Positions 14,532-23,736 of a stretch of 64,000 nt of DNA are shown here, piece after piece. Each line of letters starts with the position of its first letter. The first letter of the stretch is position 1. Under the pieces are notes generated by a model. That model ran no database searches. It was given only the letters and a program-made list of their open reading frames with translations, and was not told the origin of the DNA. The stretch is from Arthrobacter sp. AZCC_0090 (lineage in GTDB: Bacteria; Actinomycetota; Actinomycetes; Actinomycetales; Micrococcaceae): positions 62,001-126,000 of the forward strand of contig NZ_JACHEE010000007.1 in the NCBI RefSeq assembly GCF_014207375.1. Direction: 5' to 3'. The position numbers and the translations under genes were made by a program.

Positions 14532-17500
14532 ATGCCTTCCCGCTCAGACGACTCCTGGGAACTGGCGATTCAGACACCCGCCATTAACGACCGCTCCTTG
14601 GCGGCCGGTCTCGCCTATGCCATGGGGAGCAGGGTCAGCAGCATCACTTTCGACTCCGCCACGGGCTTGATGATGGGCAAGGTCCGGGGCAGTGGCCCAT
14701 CACCGTATTCGACGTCGGCCAAACTGGTCCGCAAGCCCGGCGGCTGGAGCTGCACGGTGGGGGTGTGCAGCTGCCCGGTCCGCAAGGACTGCAAACACGT
14801 GGCAGCCCTCCTCTTCGCTGCCGAGGACCATCCTGCCGTGCGGGCACAGCTGCTCAGCGCCCCCGCTTTCGGCCAAACTGCCCAGACCGGGGGAACGGTG
14901 CAGCGGCCGGCCTGGGAGCAGGCCCTCAGCAAGCTCATCGCCACTCCGGGAACCGCCCCGCAAGGCCAAGGCCTCCCCTTGGCGCTGGCATTCGAAGTGG
15001 AAGAGCCTGCCCCCCACTTCTCCTACACAGGCCGCCGCGATCCCCTGCGAAGCGTGCGCCAGCTCAAGGCCCGCCCGGTGATGATGGGCGCCAAGGGCAA
15101 GTGGATCCGCGGCGATGTCTCCTGGACCAACTTGAACTACCTCGGTTACAAGCGCGAATTCAACGAAGCCCACATCGACTGGATGCAGGGCTTCCTGGCC
15201 GCGCATTCCACCTCGGACTACCGGCAGCTCACATCCAGCATGTGGATGTTGCTCAATGAATTCGCCGGGAAGAACCTGTGGAACCTGCTGGCCGAAGCGG
15301 CGAAAGTCGGGGTCGCACTCATCCACTCCGGCGGGACCGAGCCTGTCCGCATTGCGGCGGAACCCGCCGTCGTCGGGCTTGACCTCAGCCGTTGGGGCGG
15401 GGACCTCTCAAGCGACCGGCCCGACGACGGGCTGCAGCTGGCGCCATCGGTAACCTTGGGCGGGGATGCCCTTGATCCGGCGACCTTGGCCTTGATCGGC
15501 CGCCCGGCGCATGGCTTGTTCTTCACGGGCCCCGGCGAGGGGCATTTGCCTGGCGTATCGGCACCCGAGAACCTCATCACCCTGGCCCCACTGGAGGGAG
15601 GCGAGTCGCAGGAACTCCTGGACTTCGTCATGGGCGCGTCCCGGCTCCAGATTCCGGCCAAGGACGAGGAACGATTCCTCACGGCGTTCTATCCGAAACT
15701 CAAGCAATCCACCCGGGTCACGGCGGTGGACCATTCCGTGGAGCTTCCAGTTCTCGCCGTGCCCACGCTGTCGCTGCTGGCAAACTACGGCGCTGACCAC
15801 CGGGTGCGGCTGCACTGGGAGTGGCACTACACGGCCGGCAAGCTCGTCACGGCCCAGCCCCTGTGGCGGCACCCGGACGATCACGGCTACCGCGACGACG
15901 CCGAGGAAGCCCGCATCCTGGAAACCTTGGGCCGGCCTTGGGATGTGGTTGGTGCGCTGGGCGAATCCTCGAGCGGCGGATGGGGAGCCCCGCGGCTGAC
16001 GGCCTCGGTTGAGCTCGATGGCCTGGACACGCTGGCCTTCACCGAGGAAGTCCTCCCCCGGCTGCGCGAGCTGCCCGACGTGGTCGTGGACACCTCCGGC
16101 GAGATCGCCGACTACCGCGAAGCCACCGAGGCTCCCGTCGTCTCCATTTCGACCAAGGCCACCGACAGCCGCGACTGGTTCGATCTCGGCATCGTCATCA
16201 CCCTCGAGGGCGAACCGGTGTCTTTTGCCGCGGTGTTTTCCGCCCTCGCGGCGGGCCAGAGCCGCATGTTGCTGCCCAGCGGCGCCTACTTCTCACTGGA
16301 CCTGCCCGAGCTGCACCAACTCCGAGCGCTCATCGACGAAGCCCGGTCCTTGCAAGACAACCCGGACCGGCACGGCACCCTGCAGATCAGCCGCTTCCAG
16401 GCCGGGCTCTGGGATGAGCTCGCGCACTTGGGGATCGTGGACGAACAAGCGGCCGCGTGGCGCGAGGCTGTGGGCGGATTGCTCGACGACGGCGTGACCG
16501 GGCTGCCGCTGCCCGGCTCGCTTAATGCCGAACTCCGTCCGTACCAGCTGGAGGGCTTCAACTGGCTGAGCTTCCTGTACCGGCACAGCTTGGGCGGGGT
16601 CCTGGCCGACGACATGGGGCTTGGCAAGACCGTGCAGGCGATTGCCTTGATGTGCGCGGCGAAGGAGCAGGCGGTTTCCGCCCCGGGCGACGGCGGCGAC
16701 GCTGATGACGGCGCCAGGAGCGGCGCCGCCCCCTTCTTAGTGGTGGCGCCCACCAGCGTCGTGGGCAACTGGGCCGCCGAGGTGCAACGCTTCGCTCCCG
16801 GGCTGGACGTGAAAACAATCGGGGAAACCTTCGCCAAGAACGGCGCGGATCCGCTCGAAGCCATGGCCGGAACCGACGTCGTCATCACTTCCTACGCGCT
16901 CTTCCGGATCGACTACGAGGCCTATGCCGCCAAGGCGTGGGCCGGGCTCATGCTGGACGAGGCCCAATTCGTGAAGAACCACCAATCCAAGGCCTACCAA
17001 TGCGCCCGCAAACTCCCGGCATCGTTCAAGCTGGCCATCACAGGAACGCCGCTCGAAAACAACCTCATGGAATTCTGGGCGCTGACCTCCATCGTGGCAC
17101 CAGGACTGTTCTCCAGCCCGCGCCGCTTCGCGGAGTACTACCAGAAGCCGGTCGAAAAGAACGGCGACAAAGCGCAGCTCGCCAAGCTCCGCCGTCGGGT
17201 CCGCCCCCTCATGATGCGCCGCACCAAAGAGCAGGTCATCAAGGACCTGCCGCCCAAGCAGGAACAGGTGCTGGAAGTAGTGCTGAACCCGCGGCACCAG
17301 AAGGTGTACCAGACACACTTGCAGCGTGAGCGGCAGAAGATCCTCGGGCTGATCGACGACGTCAACAAGAACCGCTTCACCATTTTCCAGTCGCTCACCC
17401 TGCTACGGCAGCTGAGCCTGGACGTCTCCCTCGTGGATGAGTCCCTGTCCGCAGTGCGCTCGTCCAAGCTCGATGTGCTTTTCGAGCAACTCGAGGACAT

Positions 17501-17966
17501 TGTTGCCGAGGGGCACAGGGCACTGATCTTCAGCCAGTTCACGGGATTCCTGGGCAAGGTCCGCCAGCGTCTTGAGGAAGAGGGTACGGAGTTCTGCTAC
17601 CTCGCCGGCAGCACCCGGAACCGGGCCGACGTCGTGAGCGAATTCAAGAACGGCGCAGCGCCCGTGTTCCTCATTTCCTTGAAAGCCGGGGGCTTCGGCC
17701 TGAACCTGACCGAGGCCGATTACGTGTTCCTGTTGGATCCATGGTGGAACCCGGCCTCTGAGGCACAAGCCGTGGACCGCACCCACAGGATCGGGCAGGC
17801 CAGGAACGTGATGGTCTACCGCCTGGTGGCAAAGGACACCATCGAGGAAAAGGTCATGGCGCTCAAGGCCAAGAAATCGCAGCTGTTCGCGGATGTGATG
17901 GAAGGCGATGCCTTGGCCGGCGGCGCTTTGACGGCGGAGGACCTGGCGGGCCTGTTCGCGGAGTGA
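14532..17966 (+). CDS. SWIM zinc-finger SNF2-family helicase
   Basis: An 1144-residue protein. An N-terminal SWIM zinc finger (GVCSCPVRKDCKHVAALL, about residues 76-94) is followed by a bacterial SNF2-associated region. The SNF2 ATPase lobe has Walker A VLADDMGLGKTVQAIALM (about 687-704), Walker B LMLDEAQFVKNH (about 805) and AITGTPLENNLMEFWAL. The C-terminal helicase lobe has ALIFSQFTGFLGKVR, LISLKAGGFGLNLTEADYV and QAVDRTHRIGQ (about 1079). It should be an ATP-dependent DNA translocase acting in repair, transcription recycling or nucleoid remodelling. Length is normal for actinobacterial SWIM-SNF2 proteins. The ribosome-binding site is weak. Confidence 0.93.
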   Translation: MPSRSDDSWELAIQTPAINDRSLAAGLAYAMGSRVSSITFDSATGLMMGKVRGSGPSPYSTSAKLVRKPGGWSCTVGVCSCPVRKDCKHVAALLFAAEDHPAVRAQLLSAPAFGQTAQTGGTVQRPAWEQALSKLIATPGTAPQGQGLPLALAFEVEEPAPHFSYTGRRDPLRSVRQLKARPVMMGAKGKWIRGDVSWTNLNYLGYKREFNEAHIDWMQGFLAAHSTSDYRQLTSSMWMLLNEFAGKNLWNLLAEAAKVGVALIHSGGTEPVRIAAEPAVVGLDLSRWGGDLSSDRPDDGLQLAPSVTLGGDALDPATLALIGRPAHGLFFTGPGEGHLPGVSAPENLITLAPLEGGESQELLDFVMGASRLQIPAKDEERFLTAFYPKLKQSTRVTAVDHSVELPVLAVPTLSLLANYGADHRVRLHWEWHYTAGKLVTAQPLWRHPDDHGYRDDAEEARILETLGRPWDVVGALGESSSGGWGAPRLTASVELDGLDTLAFTEEVLPRLRELPDVVVDTSGEIADYREATEAPVVSISTKATDSRDWFDLGIVITLEGEPVSFAAVFSALAAGQSRMLLPSGAYFSLDLPELHQLRALIDEARSLQDNPDRHGTLQISRFQAGLWDELAHLGIVDEQAAAWREAVGGLLDDGVTGLPLPGSLNAELRPYQLEGFNWLSFLYRHSLGGVLADDMGLGKTVQAIALMCAAKEQAVSAPGDGGDADDGARSGAAPFLVVAPTSVVGNWAAEVQRFAPGLDVKTIGETFAKNGADPLEAMAGTDVVITSYALFRIDYEAYAAKAWAGLMLDEAQFVKNHQSKAYQCARKLPASFKLAITGTPLENNLMEFWALTSIVAPGLFSSPRRFAEYYQKPVEKNGDKAQLAKLRRRVRPLMMRRTKEQVIKDLPPKQEQVLEVVLNPRHQKVYQTHLQRERQKILGLIDDVNKNRFTIFQSLTLLRQLSLDVSLVDESLSAVRSSKLDVLFEQLEDIVAEGHRALIFSQFTGFLGKVRQRLEEEGTEFCYLAGSTRNRADVVSEFKNGAAPVFLISLKAGGFGLNLTEADYVFLLDPWWNPASEAQAVDRTHRIGQARNVMVYRLVAKDTIEEKVMALKAKKSQLFADVMEGDALAGGALTAEDLAGLFAE

Positions 17967-18093
17967 GCCAGATTGGTCATATATTCAAATTCTGACGATC
18001 GTCATATCTCATCGATGTTAGGCCGTTGGGGCCACTCGGGGCAAAGACTTTTCCGAAGTTTACGAAGCGGCTCTCCCGACGTCGAAATTTCTT

Positions 18094-18107
18094 CTTGGTA
18101 TGCCAAG
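18094..18107. promoter_or_regulatory. GntR/FCD-type operator-like palindrome
   Basis: CTTGGTATGCCAAG is palindromic except at its central pair and fits the GGTATACC-like operators of FadR-subfamily GntR regulators. A second copy, CTTGGTATACC, lies at 18201-18211, centre to centre about 107 bases downstream. The GntR/FCD gene at 22944-23639, at the end of the same gene run, is the likely binder. Confidence 0.45.
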
Positions 18108-18200
18108 TGGCGTGATTCCGCCGCTCAGGCCCCATTCACCCTTTCTGTCATGGCTGAATTTGAAGGAAATCCCCTCGGACCCATTGACGCCAATTTTCAA

Positions 18201-18211
18201 CTTGGTATACC
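18201..18211. promoter_or_regulatory. second GntR-type operator-like site
   Basis: CTTGGTATACC, containing the palindrome GGTATACC, lies 59 bases upstream of the amidohydrolase start. It shares CTTGGTAT with the site at 18094-18107. Confidence 0.4.
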
Positions 18212-18269
18212 GTGAGCGCAATCGACGCCCCGCTTGACGGGGCGCCATGACGAGGAGGGAAGAGTCTCA

Positions 18270-19979
18270 ATGGTTGAGCTGGAATCACCTGCCACTCCCG
18301 AGGGTTTGGGCTGCGGCACCTGCGGCCATGGTGGCGTAGTTATGGAAGACGCGTTCACGGAAGACTCGGCGCTCTTCGGCCGGAAAGGGGGCGTATCCAA
18401 GGGACAGACCATAGCCCTCGCCGAGCGGGTGCAGCGCGAGTCGGCCCGCGCGCACCAACGAGGCCTCGGCACAGACGGACAGCGCGATCAGAACCGTCCC
18501 GTGGTGCTAGCGCCAAGTTGGGTCCTGGCTCATCAGCAGGGCGAGATGGTCCTTCTGCGCGATCACGAAGTAGTGGTTCGCGGCGACCGAATCGAGGCCG
18601 TCCGTCCTTGGTCCGGTACCACGGACGAACGCATCGACCTACAGGGCCAGCTTCTGGTTCCGGGGTTGATTTCCATGCACAGCCACGTCGCTGGCGGCGC
18701 TGCCACACGCGGGTATGTAGAAGGCAACCTCACGCCGATGAGCAAATGCGCCACACTGCGCCAGGGCAGGCAATTCCTCAACGCAATGGTCCTGTTGGAG
18801 GATCTTCCCGACGAGGACCTCGATACCATGACTGCCCTGAACCTGGCAGAAATTCTCCGAGGTGGCTGCACCACGCAAGTTGAAATGTCCAAAGGCTTGA
18901 GATCCATGCAGTCCTACGTTCGCGTCGCGCGGCAATTCGGAATCCGCGGCTATCCTTCCGGGGCCGTGCCGGGGATGAGGCGGATCCTGCCGATCTGGAA
19001 ACGCGGTGACGACGACAAGAAATTGTTCGATTCGGTGCCCGAGACACTGGCCGAAATCCAGGAAAACCTCGCCTACGCCCGGACCGTCGACGGCGTCGAC
19101 GACGGCCGCATCCTGCCGATGATGGCGCCGGCAACAAACGCAGTGCACACCCCGGAAACTTTTGCCGCCATGAAAGCTGCCGCCCAAGAACTCCACGGAC
19201 TCCACATCCACCTGCAGGCAGGTTACGGCCGGGCACCGCAACCTGACAAAGTGGCGATGAACCGGCTGTGGGGCCAGGACGAGATCCCCTGGCTGCACAG
19301 CCTTGGCCTCTTCGACGGCTCGGTAAGGGTCTTTGGAGCGCACCTCCTGGGAATCGACTTTGAGCGGGACCTTCCGCTGCTCGCCAACCCCAACTTCACC
19401 TTCGCCAACTGTCCCTCGGGCACTGGCGCAGGAGTCACACCCGCACAGTGGCCGTGGCCGGAAGTTCTCGGAGCAGGCGTGAACTCCGGCATCGGCCTGG
19501 ATACGCACTCGAACGACTACATCGAAAACCTCAAAATGGCCGTCATTTATGGCCGGATCAGGGCAGACTTCCTCGGCGATTCGACTCCGGTGCCCATGGT
19601 CCGCCCGTCCATCTGGACCGCCGTGGAATCAGCGACCCTTGGAGGTGCCCGGGGTCTGGGCCGCGAGGACCTTGGCCGCATAGCCGTCGGTGCAAAAGCT
19701 GACCTGACGAGCATCGATGTCAGCGGTCTGCTGGTTGGTGTGGGAACGGTTCCCCGCGAGCCGCTCAATCACTTGATGTACGCCAACGGCCTCTCCGTCA
19801 AAAACGTCATGACGGATGGCCATTGGCAAGTCCGCAACGGCGCGCTCGTAGTGGTTGACGAAGCGAGGCTGGTCCGCGAGGCCGGCAAGGTGGTAGAGCG
19901 CATCTGGGACCAGATGGCCGCCGACGGCGTGTTCGTCGAGGAACCCCGCAGCGACCTGATCCCGGCAGCCATTTCCTAG
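18270..19979 (+). CDS. metal-dependent amidohydrolase (ATZ/TRZ / chlorohydrolase-like) with N-terminal extension
   Basis: A 569-residue protein from ATG 18270 (GGAGGG upstream). The amidohydrolase core begins near residue 78 (VVLAPSWVLAH..., VVVRGDRIEAV). It carries the metal/active-site set H-x-H in LVPGLISMHSHVAGG, HIHLQAGYGR, VRVFGAHLLG and GLDTHSND, i.e. two His plus His, His and Asp as in ATZ/TRZ-like deaminases and hydrolases. About 75 residues precede the usual family start; they include C-G-T-C-G-H-G-G, a possible metal site. The adjacent polar-amino-acid ABC transporter suggests a small nitrogen-containing substrate such as a cyclic amidine, a cyclic amide or a deaminated amino compound. 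The substrate is unknown. Confidence 0.8.
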   Translation: MVELESPATPEGLGCGTCGHGGVVMEDAFTEDSALFGRKGGVSKGQTIALAERVQRESARAHQRGLGTDGQRDQNRPVVLAPSWVLAHQQGEMVLLRDHEVVVRGDRIEAVRPWSGTTDERIDLQGQLLVPGLISMHSHVAGGAATRGYVEGNLTPMSKCATLRQGRQFLNAMVLLEDLPDEDLDTMTALNLAEILRGGCTTQVEMSKGLRSMQSYVRVARQFGIRGYPSGAVPGMRRILPIWKRGDDDKKLFDSVPETLAEIQENLAYARTVDGVDDGRILPMMAPATNAVHTPETFAAMKAAAQELHGLHIHLQAGYGRAPQPDKVAMNRLWGQDEIPWLHSLGLFDGSVRVFGAHLLGIDFERDLPLLANPNFTFANCPSGTGAGVTPAQWPWPEVLGAGVNSGIGLDTHSNDYIENLKMAVIYGRIRADFLGDSTPVPMVRPSIWTAVESATLGGARGLGREDLGRIAVGAKADLTSIDVSGLLVGVGTVPREPLNHLMYANGLSVKNVMTDGHWQVRNGALVVVDEARLVREAGKVVERIWDQMAADGVFVEEPRSDLIPAAIS

Positions 19980-20021
19980 CGTCACCGGCACCCCTAAACG
20001 CGTCACCGGCACCTCTAAACG
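19980..20021. repeat. 21-bp tandem repeat, two copies
   Basis: CGTCACCGGCACCCCTAAACG and CGTCACCGGCACCTCTAAACG stand head to tail directly after the amidohydrolase stop. A truncated third copy (CGTC) follows. The function is not evident; it may be a transcript-end element between the amidohydrolase and the binding-protein gene. Confidence 0.6.
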
Positions 20022-20141
20022 CGTCCCGGCGCTGCCCGGACAGCCCGGTGCCCTCTGTCCGCTGTCCGCTGGCCGGACTGACCTTCCCGTTCATCTTTTT
20101 GCCCATGTTGTTCCCGTTCACCACAAGTAGGAGAAAAATCA

Positions 20142-21062
20142 ATGAAGAACTTTGCTCCCCGGGTACCAAGTCTCTGGAGAAAAGTCGCGATCGCCGCGGT
20201 TCTTGGCTCGACCCTCGCCGGCACTGCCGCCTGCGGAGGACCAGGCCAGGCCGCATCGCCAACTACGGACAGTGCCAACGCGGCCCTTGCGGCCTTGGTG
20301 CCCGCGGACATCAAGGCGAAGGGCACCATCTCGGTCGGGACCCAGCCCGATTTCGAGCCGGCCAACTTCACACCAATCGGCGAAAACGGCGTCAAGGGGT
20401 TCAACATCGACCTCATGGATGCCATGGCCGCCAAACTCGGCCTGAAGATCAGCTACCAGAAGGTGCCATTCGACCAGTTGTTGGTTGGCGTCCAGACCGG
20501 CAAATTCGATGCGTCGATTGCCGGAATGACGGACCGCAAGGGCCGCCAAGCAAATGTGGATTTCGTGGACTACCAGGTTGCGGGCACAGTCTTTATGGTG
20601 GCCAAGGGCAACCCGAAGAAGATTACGGGCGAGCCCGACGGCGGCTGCGGAATCAAGATCGGCGGTGTCAAAGGCAACGACGACGAGCGCTTGGTCGGGA
20701 TCATGGCCAAGGCCTGCACGGCTGCTGGAAAGCCGGCTCCAGAGCTGGTTACCTTCCCCACTGGCAGCGACAAAAACCTGGCGTTGACATCGGGTCGGGT
20801 GGACGCGATGTTCTGGCCGGACATGGCCGTATCCGTGATCAACCGGGAGACCCAGGGAAAGCTCGAATCAGTGCCGGTGAACTTCGAGCCCAAGGTCTTC
20901 CTCGGCATGATCTTCAGCAAGCAGAACCCCCAGTTGCGGGACGCCTTCCTGAAAGCAACGGAGGCCATGCATGCCGACGGCAGCTACGACGCGATTCTTA
21001 AGAAGTGGGATGTCACTGTCATTGATCTGCCGAAACCGGGCGTGAATCTCGCAACGTCCTAG
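20142..21062 (+). CDS. polar amino acid-type ABC transporter substrate-binding lipoprotein
   Basis: A 306-residue exported lipoprotein: signal peptide with lipobox (LAGTAACGG), then a SBP_bac_3 domain (GTISVGTQPDFEPANFTPIGENGVKGFNIDLMDAMAAKLGLKISYQKVPFDQLLVGVQTGKFD). The start has AGGAG nearby. It is followed by matching permease and ATPase genes. The family binds amino acids or related small polar molecules; here the ligand is probably the amidohydrolase substrate or product. Confidence 0.9.
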   Translation: MKNFAPRVPSLWRKVAIAAVLGSTLAGTAACGGPGQAASPTTDSANAALAALVPADIKAKGTISVGTQPDFEPANFTPIGENGVKGFNIDLMDAMAAKLGLKISYQKVPFDQLLVGVQTGKFDASIAGMTDRKGRQANVDFVDYQVAGTVFMVAKGNPKKITGEPDGGCGIKIGGVKGNDDERLVGIMAKACTAAGKPAPELVTFPTGSDKNLALTSGRVDAMFWPDMAVSVINRETQGKLESVPVNFEPKVFLGMIFSKQNPQLRDAFLKATEAMHADGSYDAILKKWDVTVIDLPKPGVNLATS

Positions 21063-21068
21063 TCATTG

Positions 21069-21104
21069 CCGGAGTGCGGTCTGCTACGACGGACCGCACT
21101 CCGG
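21069..21104 (+). terminator. 13-bp stem-loop between binding-protein and permease genes
   Basis: CCGGAGTGCGGTC (21069-21081) pairs perfectly with 21092-21104 across a 10-base loop. It begins seven bases after the binding-protein stop. Such hairpins after a binding-protein gene usually stabilise the upstream message or attenuate downstream transcription, giving excess binding protein over permease. There is no U-tract, so attenuation or mRNA stabilisation is more likely than full termination. Confidence 0.55.
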
Positions 21105-21232
21105 ATTCCAGTTCCGCAAGAAGGACAGCCACATGTTTACGAAAACCGTATGCCCGCCCTCGGGTGATCTGTGCCATGACCATTGACAGCCACCGCCGGG
21201 CCTCGGCGCAGGACAAAGCCGGGGAGCCTCCC

Positions 21233-22153
21233 ATGACAATTCTTGATCCAACACGCGCATCGCACGGGCACGCACCCGGAATTCAGGCCAAGCGCCGCAA
21301 ACCGTATGGGCAGATGGCAACCGGGACGCTTATTGTGGCGATTGCAGCGCTGTTCGTTTGGTCCCAGGCGGCAAATGAGAATCTGGACTGGTCCAGCGTC
21401 GGCGAGTTCATGTTCCACCCGGTCATCTTCAAGGGCATCGCCGTCACGCTTGAACTCTCGGTCTTCAGCATGTTGATCTCGGTGGTCCTGGCTTTCGGCG
21501 TCGCCCTCATGTGCCAGAGCAAAAACAGGCTGGCTGCCGTCGTCGGCCGGCTCTATGTGTGGTTCTTCCGTGGTGTGCCGCTCCTGGTCCAGATCCTCAT
21601 CTGGTTCAACCTGGCGGTGCTGTTCCCCAAGATCCTCGGAGCCGATACCAATCAGCTGATCTCGGGCTTCACAGCGGGTCTCTGTGCGCTGTCGCTGGCG
21701 GAGTCGGGCTACATGGCGGAAATTATTCGCGGCGGCATTCTGTCGGTCAGCAAGGGACAGACTGACGCCGGCCTCAGCATCGGCCTGACGCGCGGACAGG
21801 CTTTGCGGCGGATCGTGTTGCCGCAGACCATCAGGGTCATCATCCCACCGACGGGAAATCAGTTCATCGGCCTCCTCAAGGCCAGCTCCTTGGTCTCTGC
21901 GATCGGCGGAAGCGATCTGCTGACGCAGACCCAACTCATCTACGGCCAGAATTTCAAGATTGTGCCGCTGCTCATTGTGGCCACAGCCTGGTACCTCATC
22001 CTTGTCAGCGTTGCCAGCATCGGCCAGTACTTCCTGGAACAAAAGTTCAGCCCGGACGGCGCCGCGACCCGGCGGCCGTTCCGGGAACTCATCCGCCGGA
22101 ACGTGCTGTTGCGGAACCACCCCGATCTTCCCCGAAAGGCAGTCCAGCCATGA
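21233..22153 (+). CDS. polar amino acid-type ABC transporter permease
   Basis: A 306-residue membrane protein of the HisM/GlnP type. It has several hydrophobic helices, the family region [16 protein letters not shown]...[19 protein letters not shown], and the EAA-like loop [50 protein letters not shown] 21233 has GGGGAG at good spacing; upstream in-frame starts lack this. Its stop overlaps the ATPase start (ATGA). The N-terminal cytoplasmic segment of about 35 residues is longer than usual. Confidence 0.9.
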   Translation: MTILDPTRASHGHAPGIQAKRRKPYGQMATGTLIVAIAALFVWSQAANENLDWSSVGEFMFHPVIFKGIAVTLELSVFSMLISVVLAFGVALMCQSKNRLAAVVGRLYVWFFRGVPLLVQILIWFNLAVLFPKILGADTNQLISGFTAGLCALSLAESGYMAEIIRGGILSVSKGQTDAGLSIGLTRGQALRRIVLPQTIRVIIPPTGNQFIGLLKASSLVSAIGGSDLLTQTQLIYGQNFKIVPLLIVATAWYLILVSVASIGQYFLEQKFSPDGAATRRPFRELIRRNVLLRNHPDLPRKAVQP

Positions 22154-22947
22154 CCCTCGCTCCAACCCAGGGACAAGCTCGAACACAGGCGCCGCTGATG
22201 GTGATCGACGACGTCCACAAATGGCTCGGGAAGAACCACATCCTGCGTGGTGTGAACATGTCCGTGGCACCAGGAGAAATCGTTTGCGTCCTTGGCCCTT
22301 CCGGCTCCGGAAAGAGCACGCTGCTGCGCTGCATCAACGGTCTCGAGGCAGTTGAATCCGGGACCGTTGAAGTCGGCGGAGACCGTGTTGGCTACAAAAT
22401 GCACAAAGGACAGTTGTTCGAACACACCGAACGGGAATCGGCCAGAATGCGGCGGCGGATCGGCATGGTCTTCCAGCATTTCAACCTTTTCACGCACATG
22501 ACAGCACTGGAGAACGTCAGCTACGGCCCCCGGCGTGTGCTTGGGTTGTCCAAAGCCAAGGCCAAGGAGCAGGGACTGGACGCACTGGGCAAGGTGGGAC
22601 TGAAAGACAAGGCCGGGTCATATCCTGCGCAGCTTTCCGGCGGCCAACAACAGCGCGTTGCCATCGCGCGGTCGCTGGCCATGAAACCCCAAGTGATGCT
22701 CTTTGACGAACCCACCAGCGCCCTCGACCCCGAACTGGTAGGCGACGTCCTTCAGGTCATGAAGCGCGTTGCCGAGGAAGGCATGACAATGGTTGTGGTC
22801 ACCCACGAAATCGGGTTCGCCCGCGAAGTCGCTGACCGGGTGATATTCATGGATGAAGGCCGGGTCATCGAATCCGGACCGGCGGCCCAGGTCTTGGATA
22901 ATCCGTCCCACGAACGCACTGCCAATTTCCTGCGGCACGTCAGATGA
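22150..22947 (+). CDS. polar amino acid-type ABC transporter ATP-binding protein
   Basis: A 265-residue GlnQ-like ATPase: Walker [17 protein letters not shown] (about residues 53-68), Q-loop [14 protein letters not shown], signature [19 protein letters not shown], Walker [15 protein letters not shown] and the switch His in [10 protein letters not shown]. It overlaps the permease stop by four bases and the following GntR start by four bases (ATGA each time), so transporter and regulator are translated as one coupled unit. Confidence 0.95.
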   Translation: MTLAPTQGQARTQAPLMVIDDVHKWLGKNHILRGVNMSVAPGEIVCVLGPSGSGKSTLLRCINGLEAVESGTVEVGGDRVGYKMHKGQLFEHTERESARMRRRIGMVFQHFNLFTHMTALENVSYGPRRVLGLSKAKAKEQGLDALGKVGLKDKAGSYPAQLSGGQQQRVAIARSLAMKPQVMLFDEPTSALDPELVGDVLQVMKRVAEEGMTMVVVTHEIGFAREVADRVIFMDEGRVIESGPAAQVLDNPSHERTANFLRHVR

Positions 22948-23639
22948 GCCGAACAGCTTCTGCATACGCCGAAATACGGGACCGGATCATCAGCGGCGAA
23001 CTGACGCCGGGAACCTGGCTTCGGGAAAGGGATCTCTCGGCCGAATTGAATGTGTCACGGGTCCCTGTCCGGGAGGCGCTCCTGCAGCTTGAGGCAGATG
23101 GCTTCACGACGACGGGTCCGCGGCACGGAGCGGTCGTCCGGCAAATGACGATTCAAGATGTCGATGAGGTCTTCGATATCCGGCTCAGCATCGAGGTCTC
23201 GGCAGCGAGCATCGCTGCCCGCCAGGTTGCTGCCGGGGCCAGCCCCGAGCGCTTGCTTTCGGTCCTCGCCGACGCCGAAGCGCTCGTGGCTAGCGGCGAC
23301 GAGGACCTCAAGGCCAGCACCAATGTGGCCATTCACGACGAGATTTTCAGCCTGACCGGCAACGAACTCTTGACCACAGTGATCCGCCCGGTCGCAAACC
23401 GCATGAGGTGGCTCTTTGGAAACGTTGTCCAGCAGGATGCCAGGCAACTCTGCCGGGAACACCGCGCCCTGTGCGATGCGATCTGCGCCGGCCAGGCTGA
23501 GCTCGCGTCCGCGCTGGCTGTTGCCCACATCGAACATAGCCGCGGACCCGCCATTTCGCAGTTGGAGGGGAAGCTTCCCCTCCGCCGCCCTTCAGCCGCC
23601 GTAGCCGGCCGGATACCGGACAGCCGCCGGGAACGCTGA
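22944..23639 (+). CDS. GntR-family regulator, FCD type
   Basis: A 231-residue regulator: GntR winged helix ([48 protein letters not shown]) followed by an FCD ligand-binding domain ([24 protein letters not shown]..., [31 protein letters not shown]) with the usual D/H metal ligands. It is translationally coupled to the ATPase gene, so it probably senses the transported compound or a metabolite. Candidate operators with a GGTATACC-like core lie at 18094-18107, 18201-18211 and possibly 23682-23697. Confidence 0.9.
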   Translation: MSRTASAYAEIRDRIISGELTPGTWLRERDLSAELNVSRVPVREALLQLEADGFTTTGPRHGAVVRQMTIQDVDEVFDIRLSIEVSAASIAARQVAAGASPERLLSVLADAEALVASGDEDLKASTNVAIHDEIFSLTGNELLTTVIRPVANRMRWLFGNVVQQDARQLCREHRALCDAICAGQAELASALAVAHIEHSRGPAISQLEGKLPLRRPSAAVAGRIPDSRRER

Positions 23640-23681
23640 GCCAACCCCCTTCGGCATATCGAGTTCCGAACGGCCGTCACT

Positions 23682-23697
23682 TGATGTATACAATTGA
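23682..23697. promoter_or_regulatory. operator-like palindrome TGTATACA before the thioesterase-paaX pair
   Basis: The 16 bases from TTGATG to CAATTG include the perfect palindrome TGTATACA (23685-23692). The site lies about 45 bases upstream of the GTG start of the thioesterase. The TATAC core is shared with the GntR-type site at 18201. The binder could be the GntR/FCD protein or the PaaX protein. Confidence 0.4.
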
Positions 23698-23736
23698 ACG
23701 CGGCCTGAGCAGTACAACGTCGCCGAAGGGGGAACC

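Larger units (their letters stand above)
17967..18269. other. 303-base intergenic region with operator-like palindromes
   Basis: No convincing gene: an 80-codon frame at 17973-18215 has no ribosome-binding site and no family resemblance. The region contains the palindrome TGACGATCGTCA (17993-18004), CTTGGTATGCCAAG (18094-18107) and CTTGGTATACC (18201-18211), and it leads into the amidohydrolase start with GGAGGG upstream. It most likely carries the promoter of the amidohydrolase-ABC transporter locus. Confidence 0.6.

Noticed and set aside
17973-18215. 80-codon frame between the helicase and amidohydrolase genes
   Set aside because: No ribosome-binding site or homology, and it overlaps operator-like palindromes of a promoter region.
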